Translations under genes and position numbers: made by a program
Shown: positions 35,315-45,000 of the stretch, in pieces
Position numbering within the stretch: the stretch's first letter is position 1
Layout of the letters: each line of letters starts with the position of its first letter
The notes under the pieces: model-generated
What the model was told of the DNA's origin: nothing
Seen by the model: the letters and a program-made list of their open reading frames with translations, nothing else
The model's database searches: none
Source: an uncultured Lachnospiraceae bacterium
GTDB lineage: Bacteria > Bacillota > Clostridia > Lachnospirales > Lachnospiraceae
Assembly (NCBI GenBank): GCA_947178145.1
Contig: CAMWXE010000004.1
Location: forward strand, 46,677 to 110,676
DNA length: 64,000 bases
Direction: 5' to 3'

Positions 35315-36235
35315 TTACAACTTTTGATTTTTTAACATGCAAATTATGCATGAACGTAATTCTGAAAAATAAATTTTTTTCATTAATCTTGCTTGAGTCA
35401 ATATTTGTATAAAGTAAATAACCATAATAACCGTGTCCACCAACCCACCCTGAAAAGCTGACACAGAATACTGAGATAAACAATAATTCAAAAGCCTTTT
35501 ATTTACATGAATATTATTGCTTGTTAACATATATTTATGTACTTCATCATTGCACCTTATTCTTTCTGAATTGCATTCTCTACGGTTTGTGCATGTCAAT
35601 CCACTTTGTACAATTCTATAATACACAAAGTATTCATCCATAACGACAATATTTGTATATGTCAGCAACATACACCAAAACATATAATCTTCTACCCCAT
35701 GATAATCATTTTTATATTTAATATTGTATTTTCTCACGATATCTAATCGATACATCGAAGCACTATTTACAATAACATTTGTAAAGAACATGTGGGCTTT
35801 TACTTCATTTGCATTATATGCTACCTTTTTTTGCTTACTAAGTTTTCTACCTTTTTCATCAATCATATACAGGCATCCGCTAATAGCGCCTATTGATTTA
35901 TGTTTGTCTAAATACTGAACTTCTTTTTCTAACCGAATAGGTGTAGCCATATCATCAGAATCCATTGTGGCTAAATATTTTCCTCTTGCTTCCTTTATTC
36001 CTCTATTCCGAGTATATGCAACACCCCTATTGACTTTATTATACATAATGCGTATTCTATTGTCTTTTTTTGCATAACATTCCAATATATCCCTACTGCT
36101 ATCTGTAGACCCATCATCTATAATCAATATTTCAAAATCCTGATAAGTTTGACCCAATATGCTATCAATCGTTTCTGAAATAAATCTTTCTGCGTTATAA
36201 CAAGGAATGAATACTGTTACAGTTGGTTGGTTCAT
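35315..36235 (-). CDS. Family 2 glycosyltransferase
   Basis: A 306-residue GT2 (GT-A fold) enzyme. VTVFIPCYNAERFISETIDS begins the donor-binding lobe, ILIIDDGSTDSSRDIL supplies the first Asp pair, NRGVAYTRNRGIKEARG follows, and the ATMDSDDMATP stretch holds the DXD-like metal site near 92. A distal HGVEDYMFW carries the ED catalytic-base motif. There are no obvious membrane helices. Its 3' end is AT-rich. The donor is unknown. Confidence 0.88.
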   Translation of the reverse strand: MNQPTVTVFIPCYNAERFISETIDSILGQTYQDFEILIIDDGSTDSSRDILECYAKKDNRIRIMYNKVNRGVAYTRNRGIKEARGKYLATMDSDDMATPIRLEKEVQYLDKHKSIGAISGCLYMIDEKGRKLSKQKKVAYNANEVKAHMFFTNVIVNSASMYRLDIVRKYNIKYKNDYHGVEDYMFWCMLLTYTNIVVMDEYFVYYRIVQSGLTCTNRRECNSERIRCNDEVHKYMLTSNNIHVNKRLLNYCLSQYSVSAFQGGLVDTVIMVIYFIQILTQARLMKKIYFSELRSCIICMLKNQKL

Positions 36236-36326
36236 TCCCTATTCCTCCCCTCTCATATTAGCTCCTTATTTTTGTTCATAATAAAACAAACATCATAAGC
36301 ACAGAATTGTGTGTGAAATTTTCGTT

Positions 36327-37259
36327 TTACACTATTCCCTTAAAATAATTAATAGTTCTCTTTATCCCTTGTTCCAAAGATACAGATGGTTTCCATCCCA
36401 ATTCTTTTTCTGCAAGCTCAATAACCGGTTTTCTTTGAGTCGGGTCATCTTGTGGTAATGGTGCAAATACTAACTTAGATTTACTATCCGTTAACTTAAT
36501 AATACAATTTGCCAAATCTATCATTGTAAGCTCTATAGGATTTCCCATATTGCATGGTCCCGTAAATTCATTTCTCGAATTCATCATTCTAACCATGCCT
36601 TCAATTAAATCATCTACAAAGCAGAAACTCCTCGTCTGCATGCCATTTCCGTAAATTGTTATATCTTCACCCTTTAATGCCTGTACAATAAAGTTGCTAA
36701 CCACACGTCCATCATTTACACTCATTTTGGGTCCATATGTATTAAATATTCTTATTACCTTTATCTCCACATTGTGCATGCGGTGGTAATCAAACATCAA
36801 AGTCTCTGCCATTCTCTTCCCTTCGTCATAGCAGGCCCTTACACCTATTGGATTGACGCATCCTCTATATGTTTCAGGCTGTGGATGCATTTCCGGATCC
36901 CCATATACTTCCGATGTCGAAGCCTGTAAAATTCTTGCACCCACTCTCTTTGACAGCCCCAGCATATTCAATGTACCTATAATGCTGGTTTTTGCAGTTT
37001 TAATCGGATTATATTGATATTGAACCGGACTTGCCGGACATGCCAGATTATATATCTGGTCAACTTCAACGTACAATGGTTCTGTAATGTCATGGCGGAT
37101 AAATTCAAAATACGGATTATTAATCAGATGCCGAATATTGTTCTTCCTTCCTGTAAATAAATTATCGACACATATGACATCGTTTCCCTCCCGTATAAGC
37201 CGGTCACACAAGTGCGATCCAATAAATCCGGCTCCTCCTGTTACTAACACTCTGTTCAT
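36327..37259 (-). CDS. UDP-glucuronate decarboxylase (UDP-xylose synthase)-like
   Basis: A 310-residue extended [21 protein letters not shown] binds NAD; an [13 protein letters not shown] segment near 75 and [16 protein letters not shown] are diagnostic of UXS rather than Rml[10 protein letters not shown] and the YDEGKRMAE loop carry the catalytic Ser/Tyr/Lys; and [10 protein letters not shown] follows. It converts UDP-glucuronate to UDP-xylose (via UDP-4-keto-pentose). I place the start at 37259 because AAAGG lies 11 bases upstream; 37268 is possible but only one base from that site. No UDP-glucose dehydrogenase is seen in the window. Confidence 0.85.
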   Translation of the reverse strand: MNRVLVTGGAGFIGSHLCDRLIREGNDVICVDNLFTGRKNNIRHLINNPYFEFIRHDITEPLYVEVDQIYNLACPASPVQYQYNPIKTAKTSIIGTLNMLGLSKRVGARILQASTSEVYGDPEMHPQPETYRGCVNPIGVRACYDEGKRMAETLMFDYHRMHNVEIKVIRIFNTYGPKMSVNDGRVVSNFIVQALKGEDITIYGNGMQTRSFCFVDDLIEGMVRMMNSRNEFTGPCNMGNPIELTMIDLANCIIKLTDSKSKLVFAPLPQDDPTQRKPVIELAEKELGWKPSVSLEQGIKRTINYFKGIV

Positions 37260-37283
37260 TTCAATCATGCCCTTTCTTTTCTG

Positions 37284-38450
37284 CTATAAACTCTGATATA
37301 TCTGGAACCCTATATTACCTGCACACATAGTCTCGCTTTCTACATTTTCATTCTTTTTTAATCTGTCAAATAGATCGTTTAATTCATAAAATAAGTTGTT
37401 TTCCACTATATAATTTTCACCTTTCGCTTTTGCTGTGAGAAGCTCAAGCCCATGAAATTTCATATCAATTTTTTTGATTGACCAGTCCGTTGTATTTACT
37501 ATTAATACAGCATTTTGTCCTTCAAGAGGAATAATCATATCATTTTTTATCTGTTTTATTCGCTCAACAAAATACCCGCCTGCCCCTCTATTCTCAATAT
37601 CTAAATTGATTTTACGAACTTCACCTGCATCATCAAAAAACCTCAGGAAATTATCCTTTCCTTGTACAACAACTATTCCACCGCTAATTTTGAACACCCA
37701 TAGTGGTCCGCCGTCATCTCCTGCTTTATGTCCTTTGAATCCTAAATCATAAGTTTTTAAAATTTTATTCTCTGCTTCATCCCATATTACTAATTCAGAA
37801 TCAGCCCTGTCAGCCACAGCAAATTTATCTCTATATCGGGCAATTCCTGCATACGATTTTGTTTTATGGCTTACCTCGCAAAAATTCAGTTCATCGCTTT
37901 CCATATTATATTGAATTGATACATTTGCTGCGAATAAATACAAAATATTGTTATAAACCTCGTAGTTCCATGATGAAATTCCCACGTATTGATTCGTTTT
38001 TATAAAATCTGGATATCTTTTAAGCAATTCTTCTTCCCATTTCGTCACGATTATTTCATATGTTATCTTATTTATTTTTAATATTGCAGGATATTCCGCT
38101 GGAACCAGAATAAACCAGTTGCCATAATCTTGTATCCCACAGAATTTAACAAATTTTCTTCCATGCCCCTCTAATCTTGGAATATCAACATATTCACAGG
38201 CATTTAACTTCAAATCATATATCAATATGTCATTCGCAGCATATGGAGCAAACCAAATTTTATCATTATCTATGTGCAAATCTTTATGCAATGAGCCTTG
38301 AACCAAACAATATTTATCTGGTATCTTAATGCACTCAACTTCTCCCGTGATAATATCCATATGAAAGATTGCATTTATCAATTGGTTATTAAAATATAGT
38401 GAATTACCCCCTGCATCAAATCCGTATATATTCAGTATTCTTTTACCCAT
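37284..38450 (-). CDS. Beta-propeller-like protein of unknown function
   Basis: A 388-residue protein rich in repeated short beta-strand patterns such as IWFAPYAANDILIYD, NILYLFAANVSIQYN and GGIVVVQGKDNFLRFFD, spaced roughly 50-60 residues apart, which suggests a six- or seven-bladed propeller. There is no signal peptide. The ATG at 38450 has GGGAG eight bases upstream; longer starts lack one. It sits between the UXS and HP/S-motif transferase genes. It may be a carbohydrate-binding scaffold; I do not recognise the family. Confidence 0.5.
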   Translation of the reverse strand: MGKRILNIYGFDAGGNSLYFNNQLINAIFHMDIITGEVECIKIPDKYCLVQGSLHKDLHIDNDKIWFAPYAANDILIYDLKLNACEYVDIPRLEGHGRKFVKFCGIQDYGNWFILVPAEYPAILKINKITYEIIVTKWEEELLKRYPDFIKTNQYVGISSWNYEVYNNILYLFAANVSIQYNMESDELNFCEVSHKTKSYAGIARYRDKFAVADRADSELVIWDEAENKILKTYDLGFKGHKAGDDGGPLWVFKISGGIVVVQGKDNFLRFFDDAGEVRKINLDIENRGAGGYFVERIKQIKNDMIIPLEGQNAVLIVNTTDWSIKKIDMKFHGLELLTAKAKGENYIVENNLFYELNDLFDRLKKNENVESETMCAGNIGFQIYQSL

Positions 38451-38472
38451 ATGTAACACTCCCATTACGTAC

Positions 38473-40155
38473 CTATTTGAATAGCCGTTCCACTGTGTCC
38501 TTTGATGCCAAAACATGATATCTGTCGTTGTCAAGATTTAATTTCTCTATGTTGCAATTTAAATACTTATGTATCGCGCTCTTTAATTCCTCTATACTAT
38601 ACACGACATCATACCTTACTCCCTCCCATTCCTTCGGCATATAATTTATGCTTAATTCACCTGGAAAATTGAGAAAAATAATAGGCTTTCCATATAGTGC
38701 CGTTTCATATCCGGCTGTTGACTGTGTAGAAATAACAAAATCAGATTCGGTCACAGCCTCATTGAAGCTCCCACCTATATATTTATATCTGCATTTTAAC
38801 TCCTGAACGCCATATTGTTTTAATGTCATCCCAGCGTTGCATGGATGGTTTTTAATAATGACCGACAGAGAACTCTCATTAAAATAGTGTTCCATCTTCT
38901 TTATCCACTTTAAAATATTTGCTGATGCCGTTTTGTCATATGCAAGTGCAATTAGTACATTTTTTCCATCGTTTTTCTCTCTATTTACGCATTGATAATC
39001 CCCCTGCATTCGCAATGCAGGAACTATCGCAACTTTTGTATCTGAAATGAATTGTTTTGGAATCTGTTTGAAACATTCTGCCATCACAGTCATTTCCTGG
39101 GGAGCTGCTTTATGATTCATCTGCATCCTGTTAGGCGCCACATTTATATTTTTAGAGTCAATCGGATATCCTACATATCCTATGCTTTTTCCTTTTGGAT
39201 ATGCTCTACGATACCCTAGAAACAATCCGTTTGAACTAGGCTGTCCTTCATACCAGCCAATAAGTTTCTCTATCTTTATGCCTTGATTTTTCATGCGTTT
39301 AACTGTCCAAAATTTCAACATGCCTTCAACTGCATTGCTTGAAACACTACCATTGAGCAAATCCTTGTTTATTATTGGCGTTACATTAATGTTATCAATA
39401 TACTTTTTAGGCATGCAGAAAGCAATGCAAAAAAAAGGATAAAGAAACAGCTTATAATAATCCTGTATTTTGATAAACTGCTCTTTAAATATGTATCTGT
39501 ATCTGCTGCCCCTGACTATCTTTTTTATTAATGCCTCTGTTGAAGTTCTCTTGTTCACGAAAATCTGCGGCATAAAATACAACTTCCTGTCTGTATAATC
39601 AATTATGTTTTTAAAATACTGCTCCTCATACCCCTCAGAGCCAACCTCCGAAGCCTTTATATATGTGTCAATTAAAATAATACTCTCATTCTCGCTTATA
39701 GTATTTATTTCATTTCTATCCAAAACTTTGTGAAACTCTCTATGCTGCTCCATTTTCTTATTAACGTATTGTATATATGTTACAAACTGTTCCATTATTG
39801 CTGAGTTTCCGCTATTATTCTTATATTTTACAAAAATATTTCTAACAGATGGCTTGAAATAATTCTTTATTGTCTCTGCAATTTCCTTTGACGGACAATA
39901 CACTACCCGAATTTTACAGTCTGCTTTAATCCGCTCAATACCTAATATTGCTATACAAATATTTTTAAGAGAATCAGACAAAAACCAGTATTTGCTGGCT
40001 AACGGTGTAGCCCACCAGTATATTGTATTTTTCCCTTTGCTTAATTCATCAAGCATCTCTACATATTCATTCCTATATTTCACATACAGTATATTTAGGC
40101 GTTTTGTATTTTCTTCTGACATGCTGCATAAATCTAAAATATTCTCTCTGGCCAT
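38473..40155 (-). CDS. Putative GT-B transferase with HP/S motifs
   Basis: About 560 residues. The C-terminal lobe has an HP motif (VIIKNHPCNAG near 455) and an S motif (FVISTQSTAGYETALYGKP near 500), the arrangement seen in CDP-glycerophosphotransferases, Kdo transferases and polysialyltransferases, where these residues bind the cytidine nucleotide donor. The N-terminal half is unassigned. The ATG at 40155 is supported by GGAGAG upstream. It lies beside the CMP-sugar-synthetase-like block, so a CMP-activated acid is a plausible donor, by inference. Confidence 0.6.
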   Translation of the reverse strand: MARENILDLCSMSEENTKRLNILYVKYRNEYVEMLDELSKGKNTIYWWATPLASKYWFLSDSLKNICIAILGIERIKADCKIRVVYCPSKEIAETIKNYFKPSVRNIFVKYKNNSGNSAIMEQFVTYIQYVNKKMEQHREFHKVLDRNEINTISENESIILIDTYIKASEVGSEGYEEQYFKNIIDYTDRKLYFMPQIFVNKRTSTEALIKKIVRGSRYRYIFKEQFIKIQDYYKLFLYPFFCIAFCMPKKYIDNINVTPIINKDLLNGSVSSNAVEGMLKFWTVKRMKNQGIKIEKLIGWYEGQPSSNGLFLGYRRAYPKGKSIGYVGYPIDSKNINVAPNRMQMNHKAAPQEMTVMAECFKQIPKQFISDTKVAIVPALRMQGDYQCVNREKNDGKNVLIALAYDKTASANILKWIKKMEHYFNESSLSVIIKNHPCNAGMTLKQYGVQELKCRYKYIGGSFNEAVTESDFVISTQSTAGYETALYGKPIIFLNFPGELSINYMPKEWEGVRYDVVYSIEELKSAIHKYLNCNIEKLNLDNDRYHVLASKDTVERLFK

Positions 40156-40189
40156 TTTGCTCTCTCCATCTTCCCGGATTCCTGTCACT

Positions 40190-40825
40190 TCAAATATCTT
40201 TAAACAATACAACTCTTGCCGGAGCACCATCCGCGCCTGCAATGTTAACAGGAAAGCAATACAGTTGATAAATTCCTTCCTCCACATGTGTCAAATCCAG
40301 CATTTCCACAATCGGAATTTCTTTAGACAACAAAATATTATGTATACTTTTTCCTGCAATACGTTTTGCCCGGGGCCTTTCAATCGTCATATAATCTATA
40401 CATACCATCCTGGCTTCCTTTGATGCCAGATATTCTGCTGCTTCATAATTTAATGTAACATAATCTTTTAATATCACATCCCCATGAAATGTTTTTGAAT
40501 TATCTGTTTTCAATATGATAATATCACCTGAATCAATATCATAACGGGATAACAGTTTTTCAGTTATTTCTTCATTCCCCTGAAGGTCCAATACCTTGGC
40601 AGTGCCACTCATATCCTCTAATGGAATTTGATCAATTGTCTTTCCACCGGATATAAAATGGCTGGGAGCATCAATATGTGTGCCTGTATGAGAACCAATG
40701 GTAATTAATGACACGTTAACAGAATCTCCCTTTTCCAGGTCCTGAACCCGTTGAATGGAAAACTTAGGATTATTCGGATAGACTGCCATAAAGTCAGTGT
40801 ATGGATAACTAACATCTATCAACAT
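40190..40825 (-). CDS. Cyclase-family (kynurenine-formamidase-like) metal hydrolase
   Basis: A 211-residue member of the cyclase/kynurenine formamidase family. The metal-binding SHTGTHIDAPSHF is near residue 45-57. Family members hydrolyse amides, formamides or lactones. Here it could hydrolyse a lactone or amide intermediate of an acidic sugar, but no biochemical link is known to me. The ATG at 40825 has AGGAG nine bases upstream and overlaps the epimerase stop by 17 bases, so the two are coupled. Confidence 0.8.
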   Translation of the reverse strand: MLIDVSYPYTDFMAVYPNNPKFSIQRVQDLEKGDSVNVSLITIGSHTGTHIDAPSHFISGGKTIDQIPLEDMSGTAKVLDLQGNEEITEKLLSRYDIDSGDIIILKTDNSKTFHGDVILKDYVTLNYEAAEYLASKEARMVCIDYMTIERPRAKRIAGKSIHNILLSKEIPIVEMLDLTHVEEGIYQLYCFPVNIAGADGAPARVVLFKDI

Positions 40826-41684
40826 TTTTTTCCATCTCCTGTATACACTCAATAATTCCCTGCCCTAAATCATGATAACAGTTGCTTACCAGCTTGTAAT
40901 TCGCATGAGGCTTATATGTGTATGGTGTAACACTATAATGCAGTTCTGATGTCTCTCCATCGTAAATTACTTCAAGCTTTTTATTCAGGATTTCACTGAG
41001 TAACGCCATAACCTGTTTTCTGGTATATGTTTCCTGGCCTGTTAACTGTAAATGCTGGTTTATATATTTTGTGTCTAATATTTCAACACTTAATTTCGCC
41101 GCATCTAACACATGTATATACTCTCTTGTGTCTTCCTCTGTTCCAAAACAATGAATTTTTTCTCCACTCATGGCCTTTTCTATCATTCTTTTCATGCCGT
41201 TCCCTTTATCTGCCCTTGGTCCATACAGCGATCCATACCGCAGAATGGTGTATTCCAACCCATACTTTCTTTCATACTCTTCTATATAAAGTTCCGCCGA
41301 CTGTTTACTGCAACGGTAAAAACCGCCCTTCTCGCTGTTTGCATAGAACGAACTTGCATAGATAAATCGTCTTACCTGATGCTCCACACAGGCATCTAAA
41401 ATATTGCATGTACCTGCCACGTTGAGCAGAACTGTATCTACAGGTTTTGTGGACGCGCTGTCTAAATCTGCTATTCCTGCATAGTTATAAACATAATCGC
41501 AGCCTTCTATCACACTAAAAACCTGCTGCCTGTCCAGAATATCCCCAGTCATCATAAACTGCCCATTTTGCAGATACTTAGACTGGAGCTTATCAAAAAT
41601 AATAACCTCGTATCCCTGCTTTACCAGTTCATCGGCCACATGGCTGCCCAAAAAGCCAGAACCGCCAAACACAACTGCCTTCAT
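40809..41684 (-). CDS. NAD-dependent epimerase/dehydratase
   Basis: A 291-residue extended SDR. VVFGGSGFLGSHVADEL binds NAD(P), YASSFYANSEKGGFYRCSK gives the Ser and the Tyr/Lys pair (Y-R-C-S-K) near 118-126, and RYGSLYGPRADKGNG near 150 matches the substrate loop. It starts immediately after the HAD gene stop with GAGGGAATG as the ribosome site. It probably epimerises or dehydrates a nucleotide sugar in the second CMP-sugar block; substrate unknown. Confidence 0.85.
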   Translation of the reverse strand: MKAVVFGGSGFLGSHVADELVKQGYEVIIFDKLQSKYLQNGQFMMTGDILDRQQVFSVIEGCDYVYNYAGIADLDSASTKPVDTVLLNVAGTCNILDACVEHQVRRFIYASSFYANSEKGGFYRCSKQSAELYIEEYERKYGLEYTILRYGSLYGPRADKGNGMKRMIEKAMSGEKIHCFGTEEDTREYIHVLDAAKLSVEILDTKYINQHLQLTGQETYTRKQVMALLSEILNKKLEVIYDGETSELHYSVTPYTYKPHANYKLVSNCYHDLGQGIIECIQEMEKNVDRC

Positions 41685-42326
41685 TTACATTCCCTCTATT
41701 ATTTTTTCGATCTGCAGCAGATTATCTACTTTATATTTAACATCTTTAAACGATTCTGTGTTATCTTTTGTATTCCTTCCGATAAACCGAAGCCCTGTAT
41801 TCCTTGCCGCATTCCTATCTGTTGACGCATCGCCTACAAAGACCATTTGTTCTTTTTGGTATCCATATGTACGGCAAATCTCTTCTACAATCTCTTCTTT
41901 CTTCATCGGCGTACCATAAATCTGCTTAAAATATGGAAACAGTTTTCTTCCTTCCACTATCTGCCTGAGTTCTTCCTCCGGCGTCCCCGATGCCACATAC
42001 AATTCATATGTCTTATAATTTCTTTCCAAAAATTCCTTTGCACCAGGCACAAATGGACATTCCATAATGCGGGAAAAGGCAATCTCCGAAAATTTATCCG
42101 CCAGTTCCTGTTCTGTTTCCTGCGAATACGACTGTTTTAAAATCTCTTCTATAAAATACCGGAATTTAACATGCCTTGAAATCCCCATATGTGTCATATG
42201 GTACGCAACAAAGGCATCTGCCTGCGGTTTGGGATAGTCTTTCACCACATCTGCGAATGTTTCCGTCTTAATCTGGGCCGATTCCAAAATAACACCATCA
42301 AAATCAAATACAATAGCTTTAATCAT
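41685..42326 (-). CDS. HAD-family phosphatase (phosphoglycolate phosphatase-like)
   Basis: A 213-residue HAD hydrolase. Motif I VFDFDGVILES is near the start, motif II LYVASGTPEEELRQI near 118, and motif IV VFVGDASTDRNAARNTG near 168. A helical cap lies between. It probably dephosphorylates a sugar or acid phosphate in the block. It overlaps the dehydrogenase stop by eight bases. Next to a 2-hydroxyacid dehydrogenase it could act on a phosphorylated hydroxyacid. Confidence 0.85.
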   Translation of the reverse strand: MIKAIVFDFDGVILESAQIKTETFADVVKDYPKPQADAFVAYHMTHMGISRHVKFRYFIEEILKQSYSQETEQELADKFSEIAFSRIMECPFVPGAKEFLERNYKTYELYVASGTPEEELRQIVEGRKLFPYFKQIYGTPMKKEEIVEEICRTYGYQKEQMVFVGDASTDRNAARNTGLRFIGRNTKDNTESFKDVKYKVDNLLQIEKIIEGM

Positions 42327-43230
42327 ACTTTATCCCCAACCCTTCAAAAAGATTCTGAACCGCTTCCATCTCCATAACTGCCCGTCCTTCCTTTGCACTG
42401 GAAGAAATATGCGGCGTCAAAATAACATTGTCCAGTTCACATAATTTTCCCTGATAGGGTTCTTCATTGTATACATCAAGTGCCGCTCCCTGTATCCGCT
42501 TTGTATTCAATGCATCATATAATGCATCTTCATCAATAAATCTGCCTCTGGATGTATTTACAAGGAATGATGTATCTTTCATTTTCTGAATATCCTCTGC
42601 CCCAATAAGATAAGTCCCTTCCTCACAATCGGAAGCATGTATTGTTATAATATCCGCCCAGGAAAGAAGTTCCTGCTTCTCCATATATGTGAAATCATTC
42701 TTCATATCCTGTATATCCGTGTAAGCTATTTCAACCCCAAATACACGGAGAAGTTCTGCGACCCTGCGTCCTATTCTGCCCAGTCCAATAATACCAATAT
42801 GTTTCCCCTCCAGCATAAGTCCTGTCATTTTATTCCAGGTTCCTGCTTTTAAATCACGATTCATATTGGATACATTTTTTAGTAAATCCAGCATAATTGT
42901 AACGGTCAGTTCCGCTACAGAAGCTACCGATGCGTTTGGTGTGTTATATAACTTAATACCTGATTCTCTGCATGCCTGCTGATCTATGTTGTCCATGCCA
43001 ACACCACATCTTGAAATAACTTTGATGTTTGGTCGTTGCACTAAAGCTTCTCTTGTTATATTCTCCACGCCTGCTATGACTGCATCAGCATCAGCCGTCA
43101 AATCAATAAATTCTTCCGTTGTCAGCTTTCTTCCATAAGGATTTAAAGTGACCTCACACTTTTCCCTGCAAAGCTCTAATGGTCTTTTGTCTGCTTTTCC
43201 AAAGGAACTAGTCGTTATTAATACTCTCAT
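42319..43230 (-). CDS. D-2-hydroxyacid dehydrogenase (phosphoglycerate-dehydrogenase-like)
   Basis: A 303-residue dehydrogenase. SRCGVGMDNID near 75 and IGIIGLGRIGRRVAEL near 145 (GxGxxG) are typical of the NAD-binding family. NTSRGRFIDEDAL holds the catalytic Arg, DVYNEEPY the Glu and LTPHISSS near 281 the catalytic His. It interconverts a 2-keto acid and a D-2-hydroxyacid. Its presence in a CMP-sugar block suggests that the glycan carries a glycerate- or lactate-like substituent, or an intermediate of that type. AGTTAA separates a GGGGGG site from the ATG. Confidence 0.85.
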   Translation of the reverse strand: MRVLITTSSFGKADKRPLELCREKCEVTLNPYGRKLTTEEFIDLTADADAVIAGVENITREALVQRPNIKVISRCGVGMDNIDQQACRESGIKLYNTPNASVASVAELTVTIMLDLLKNVSNMNRDLKAGTWNKMTGLMLEGKHIGIIGLGRIGRRVAELLRVFGVEIAYTDIQDMKNDFTYMEKQELLSWADIITIHASDCEEGTYLIGAEDIQKMKDTSFLVNTSRGRFIDEDALYDALNTKRIQGAALDVYNEEPYQGKLCELDNVILTPHISSSAKEGRAVMEMEAVQNLFEGLGIKYD

Positions 43231-43264
43231 TTAACTCCCCCCAAATTCAAATGTTATCAGCTGC

Positions 43265-43996
43265 CTATAAAAAATCTCCTCCGTCCACAGTTATAACCTG
43301 TCCTGTAATAAATCCGGCCCCTTCGGAAAGCATATACATAACACAGCTTGCTATTTCTTTCTTATTTCCTCCCCGTTTTAAAGGAATCATTGCTATTCTC
43401 TGCGCTACATCCTCTTCTGAAAGCTTCTTTCGTTCCCGGTTAAACTTCGTATCAAAGAAACCTGGTGCTATTGCATTTACCAATATTCCGTCCAACGCTG
43501 AATCCCTCGCAAGCCTTTTTACTGCACATTCAAGTGCTGCCTTTGCCATACCATAACCTATCGTTGTACTTCCGCCGCCTCTTTTAACGGATGCGGTACT
43601 AATAAACAGTATCCTCCCGGCATTTGTTCCTTTCATAAAATGATATGCATATTTCGCCAACATGAATGGATAAACAGCATTAGACAAATATTCATTTACC
43701 AACTGTTCTGAGGTTATCTCTGACCAGTGACACGTACATGATATATTACCTATAAAAATCACTATCCCATTAATACCATCTGCCCATTCCACATACTCTT
43801 CCAAAATACTTTTGCAGTCAGCTTCACTGGTAATTGTGTTTTGTATCAGTTTCACATTTTTTTTATCTTCATACTGCTCTACTGCTTTTTTATTAGAAGA
43901 ATAATGTATCCCGACTCTGCATCCGCTTTCAACAAGGATTGGTAATACTTCCGACGCAAGCTCACTACTTGCCCCGACAACCAGCACTTTGTCCAT
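43265..43996 (-). CDS. Short-chain dehydrogenase/reductase
   Basis: A 243-residue SDR. VLVVGASSELASEVLPIL is a variant Rossmann motif, FISTASVKRGG gives the Ser, and YGMAKAALECAVK the Tyr/Lys pair near 155-159. The end (ITVDGGDFL) is typical. The ATG at 43996 has AGGAGG seven bases upstream. It resembles PtmA-type SDRs of flagellin glycan loci, which pair with a CMP-sugar synthetase as here (45001-45753), but specificity is unproven. Confidence 0.8.
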   Translation of the reverse strand: MDKVLVVGASSELASEVLPILVESGCRVGIHYSSNKKAVEQYEDKKNVKLIQNTITSEADCKSILEEYVEWADGINGIVIFIGNISCTCHWSEITSEQLVNEYLSNAVYPFMLAKYAYHFMKGTNAGRILFISTASVKRGGGSTTIGYGMAKAALECAVKRLARDSALDGILVNAIAPGFFDTKFNRERKKLSEEDVAQRIAMIPLKRGGNKKEIASCVMYMLSEGAGFITGQVITVDGGDFL

Positions 43997-44007
43997 GTAA
44001 TTTCCTC

Positions 44008-44991
44008 CTAAACAAATTCCTTTTCCATCTGCGCTGTTCGCCATGGACAGCCATTACAATCACTGATTTCATGAGACCTTCCCTTCCTGTGCTGTTCCCG
44101 TATCCTCATCATTTTTTCATCATGCCAGCAGTCATATATAGACCGCTCATTAATATTTCCAAGACATAATCCCCGCAAGTCATCATTGTTACAGCCAAAT
44201 ATTGTTCCGTCCCATTCAATCGTCATCCTTTGCCAAAGCTGCGGACATGCCCAATTTCCCCGAAGTTCTGTATTTCGAATAGATTCATCTTTAAAATCAA
44301 TTGCTGCTACTTCATCAGCCAGACTGCTCCATTGCTCGACATACTTTTCTAAATCTGTACCTTCCAGTTTTACTGTTTGAATCCGGATTTTTGGATATGT
44401 TGTTTTATATTCTTCTCTTAATCTCCGCAATATTTTTATATTATTTATAACTGTATCCAGCTTTGCACCAATTCTTACTGCCTCATATTCTTCTGCATTT
44501 GTTCCATCAATTGATACCGATATTCTGTCAAGATGTGCCAATATTAATTCCCTGCTGATATCTTCTGTAAGCAGCATTCCATTCGTATTAAAGTAAACAT
44601 CAAGCACCCCGCGTTCTTTTGCATATTTCACCATTTGGGGCAAATCCTTATTAATAAGAGGCTCGCCTCTATAGCTTAGCTTCAACCCCCACAGCCGTCT
44701 GTTGGATTCCGGCGAAAACTGATCCATAACCTTTTTAAAAGTATCAAATGTGAGATTTCCAAGCTGATGCTTTTGCAAAAGAGGCAGTTTATCACAAAAA
44801 GTGCAGCGCAAATTGCACAAGCTTGATGCTTCTATATCCAAATGAAGCGGTACTTCACGTAAATGAAACCGTCTGGGATACTGTAACCATGCTTCACGAT
44901 ATTCCAAATACTCCTTTGAGGCATTCTCCGGCTGGTTGCTTCCCCTCAAGGACTCAAAATTTGAATTCGGTTTAACTGTTATTTGTTCCAT
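44008..44991 (-). CDS. Radical SAM/SPASM protein
   Basis: A 327-residue enzyme. SSLCNLRCTFCDKLP near 57-71 gives the CX3CX2C [4Fe-4S] motif, a SYRGEPLINKDLP segment follows, and RISVSIDGTNAEEYEAVR is typical of the barrel. The C-terminal SPASM-like domain has GNWACPQLW, TIFGCNNDDL and DCNGCPW cysteines for auxiliary clusters. Radical SAM/SPASM enzymes dehydrogenate or epimerise sugars and peptides. In this block it probably acts on a sugar moiety of the CMP-linked acid. GGGG precedes the ATG. Confidence 0.8.
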   Translation of the reverse strand: MEQITVKPNSNFESLRGSNQPENASKEYLEYREAWLQYPRRFHLREVPLHLDIEASSLCNLRCTFCDKLPLLQKHQLGNLTFDTFKKVMDQFSPESNRRLWGLKLSYRGEPLINKDLPQMVKYAKERGVLDVYFNTNGMLLTEDISRELILAHLDRISVSIDGTNAEEYEAVRIGAKLDTVINNIKILRRLREEYKTTYPKIRIQTVKLEGTDLEKYVEQWSSLADEVAAIDFKDESIRNTELRGNWACPQLWQRMTIEWDGTIFGCNNDDLRGLCLGNINERSIYDCWHDEKMMRIREQHRKGRSHEISDCNGCPWRTAQMEKEFV

Positions 44992-45000
44992 CGTTTTCCC

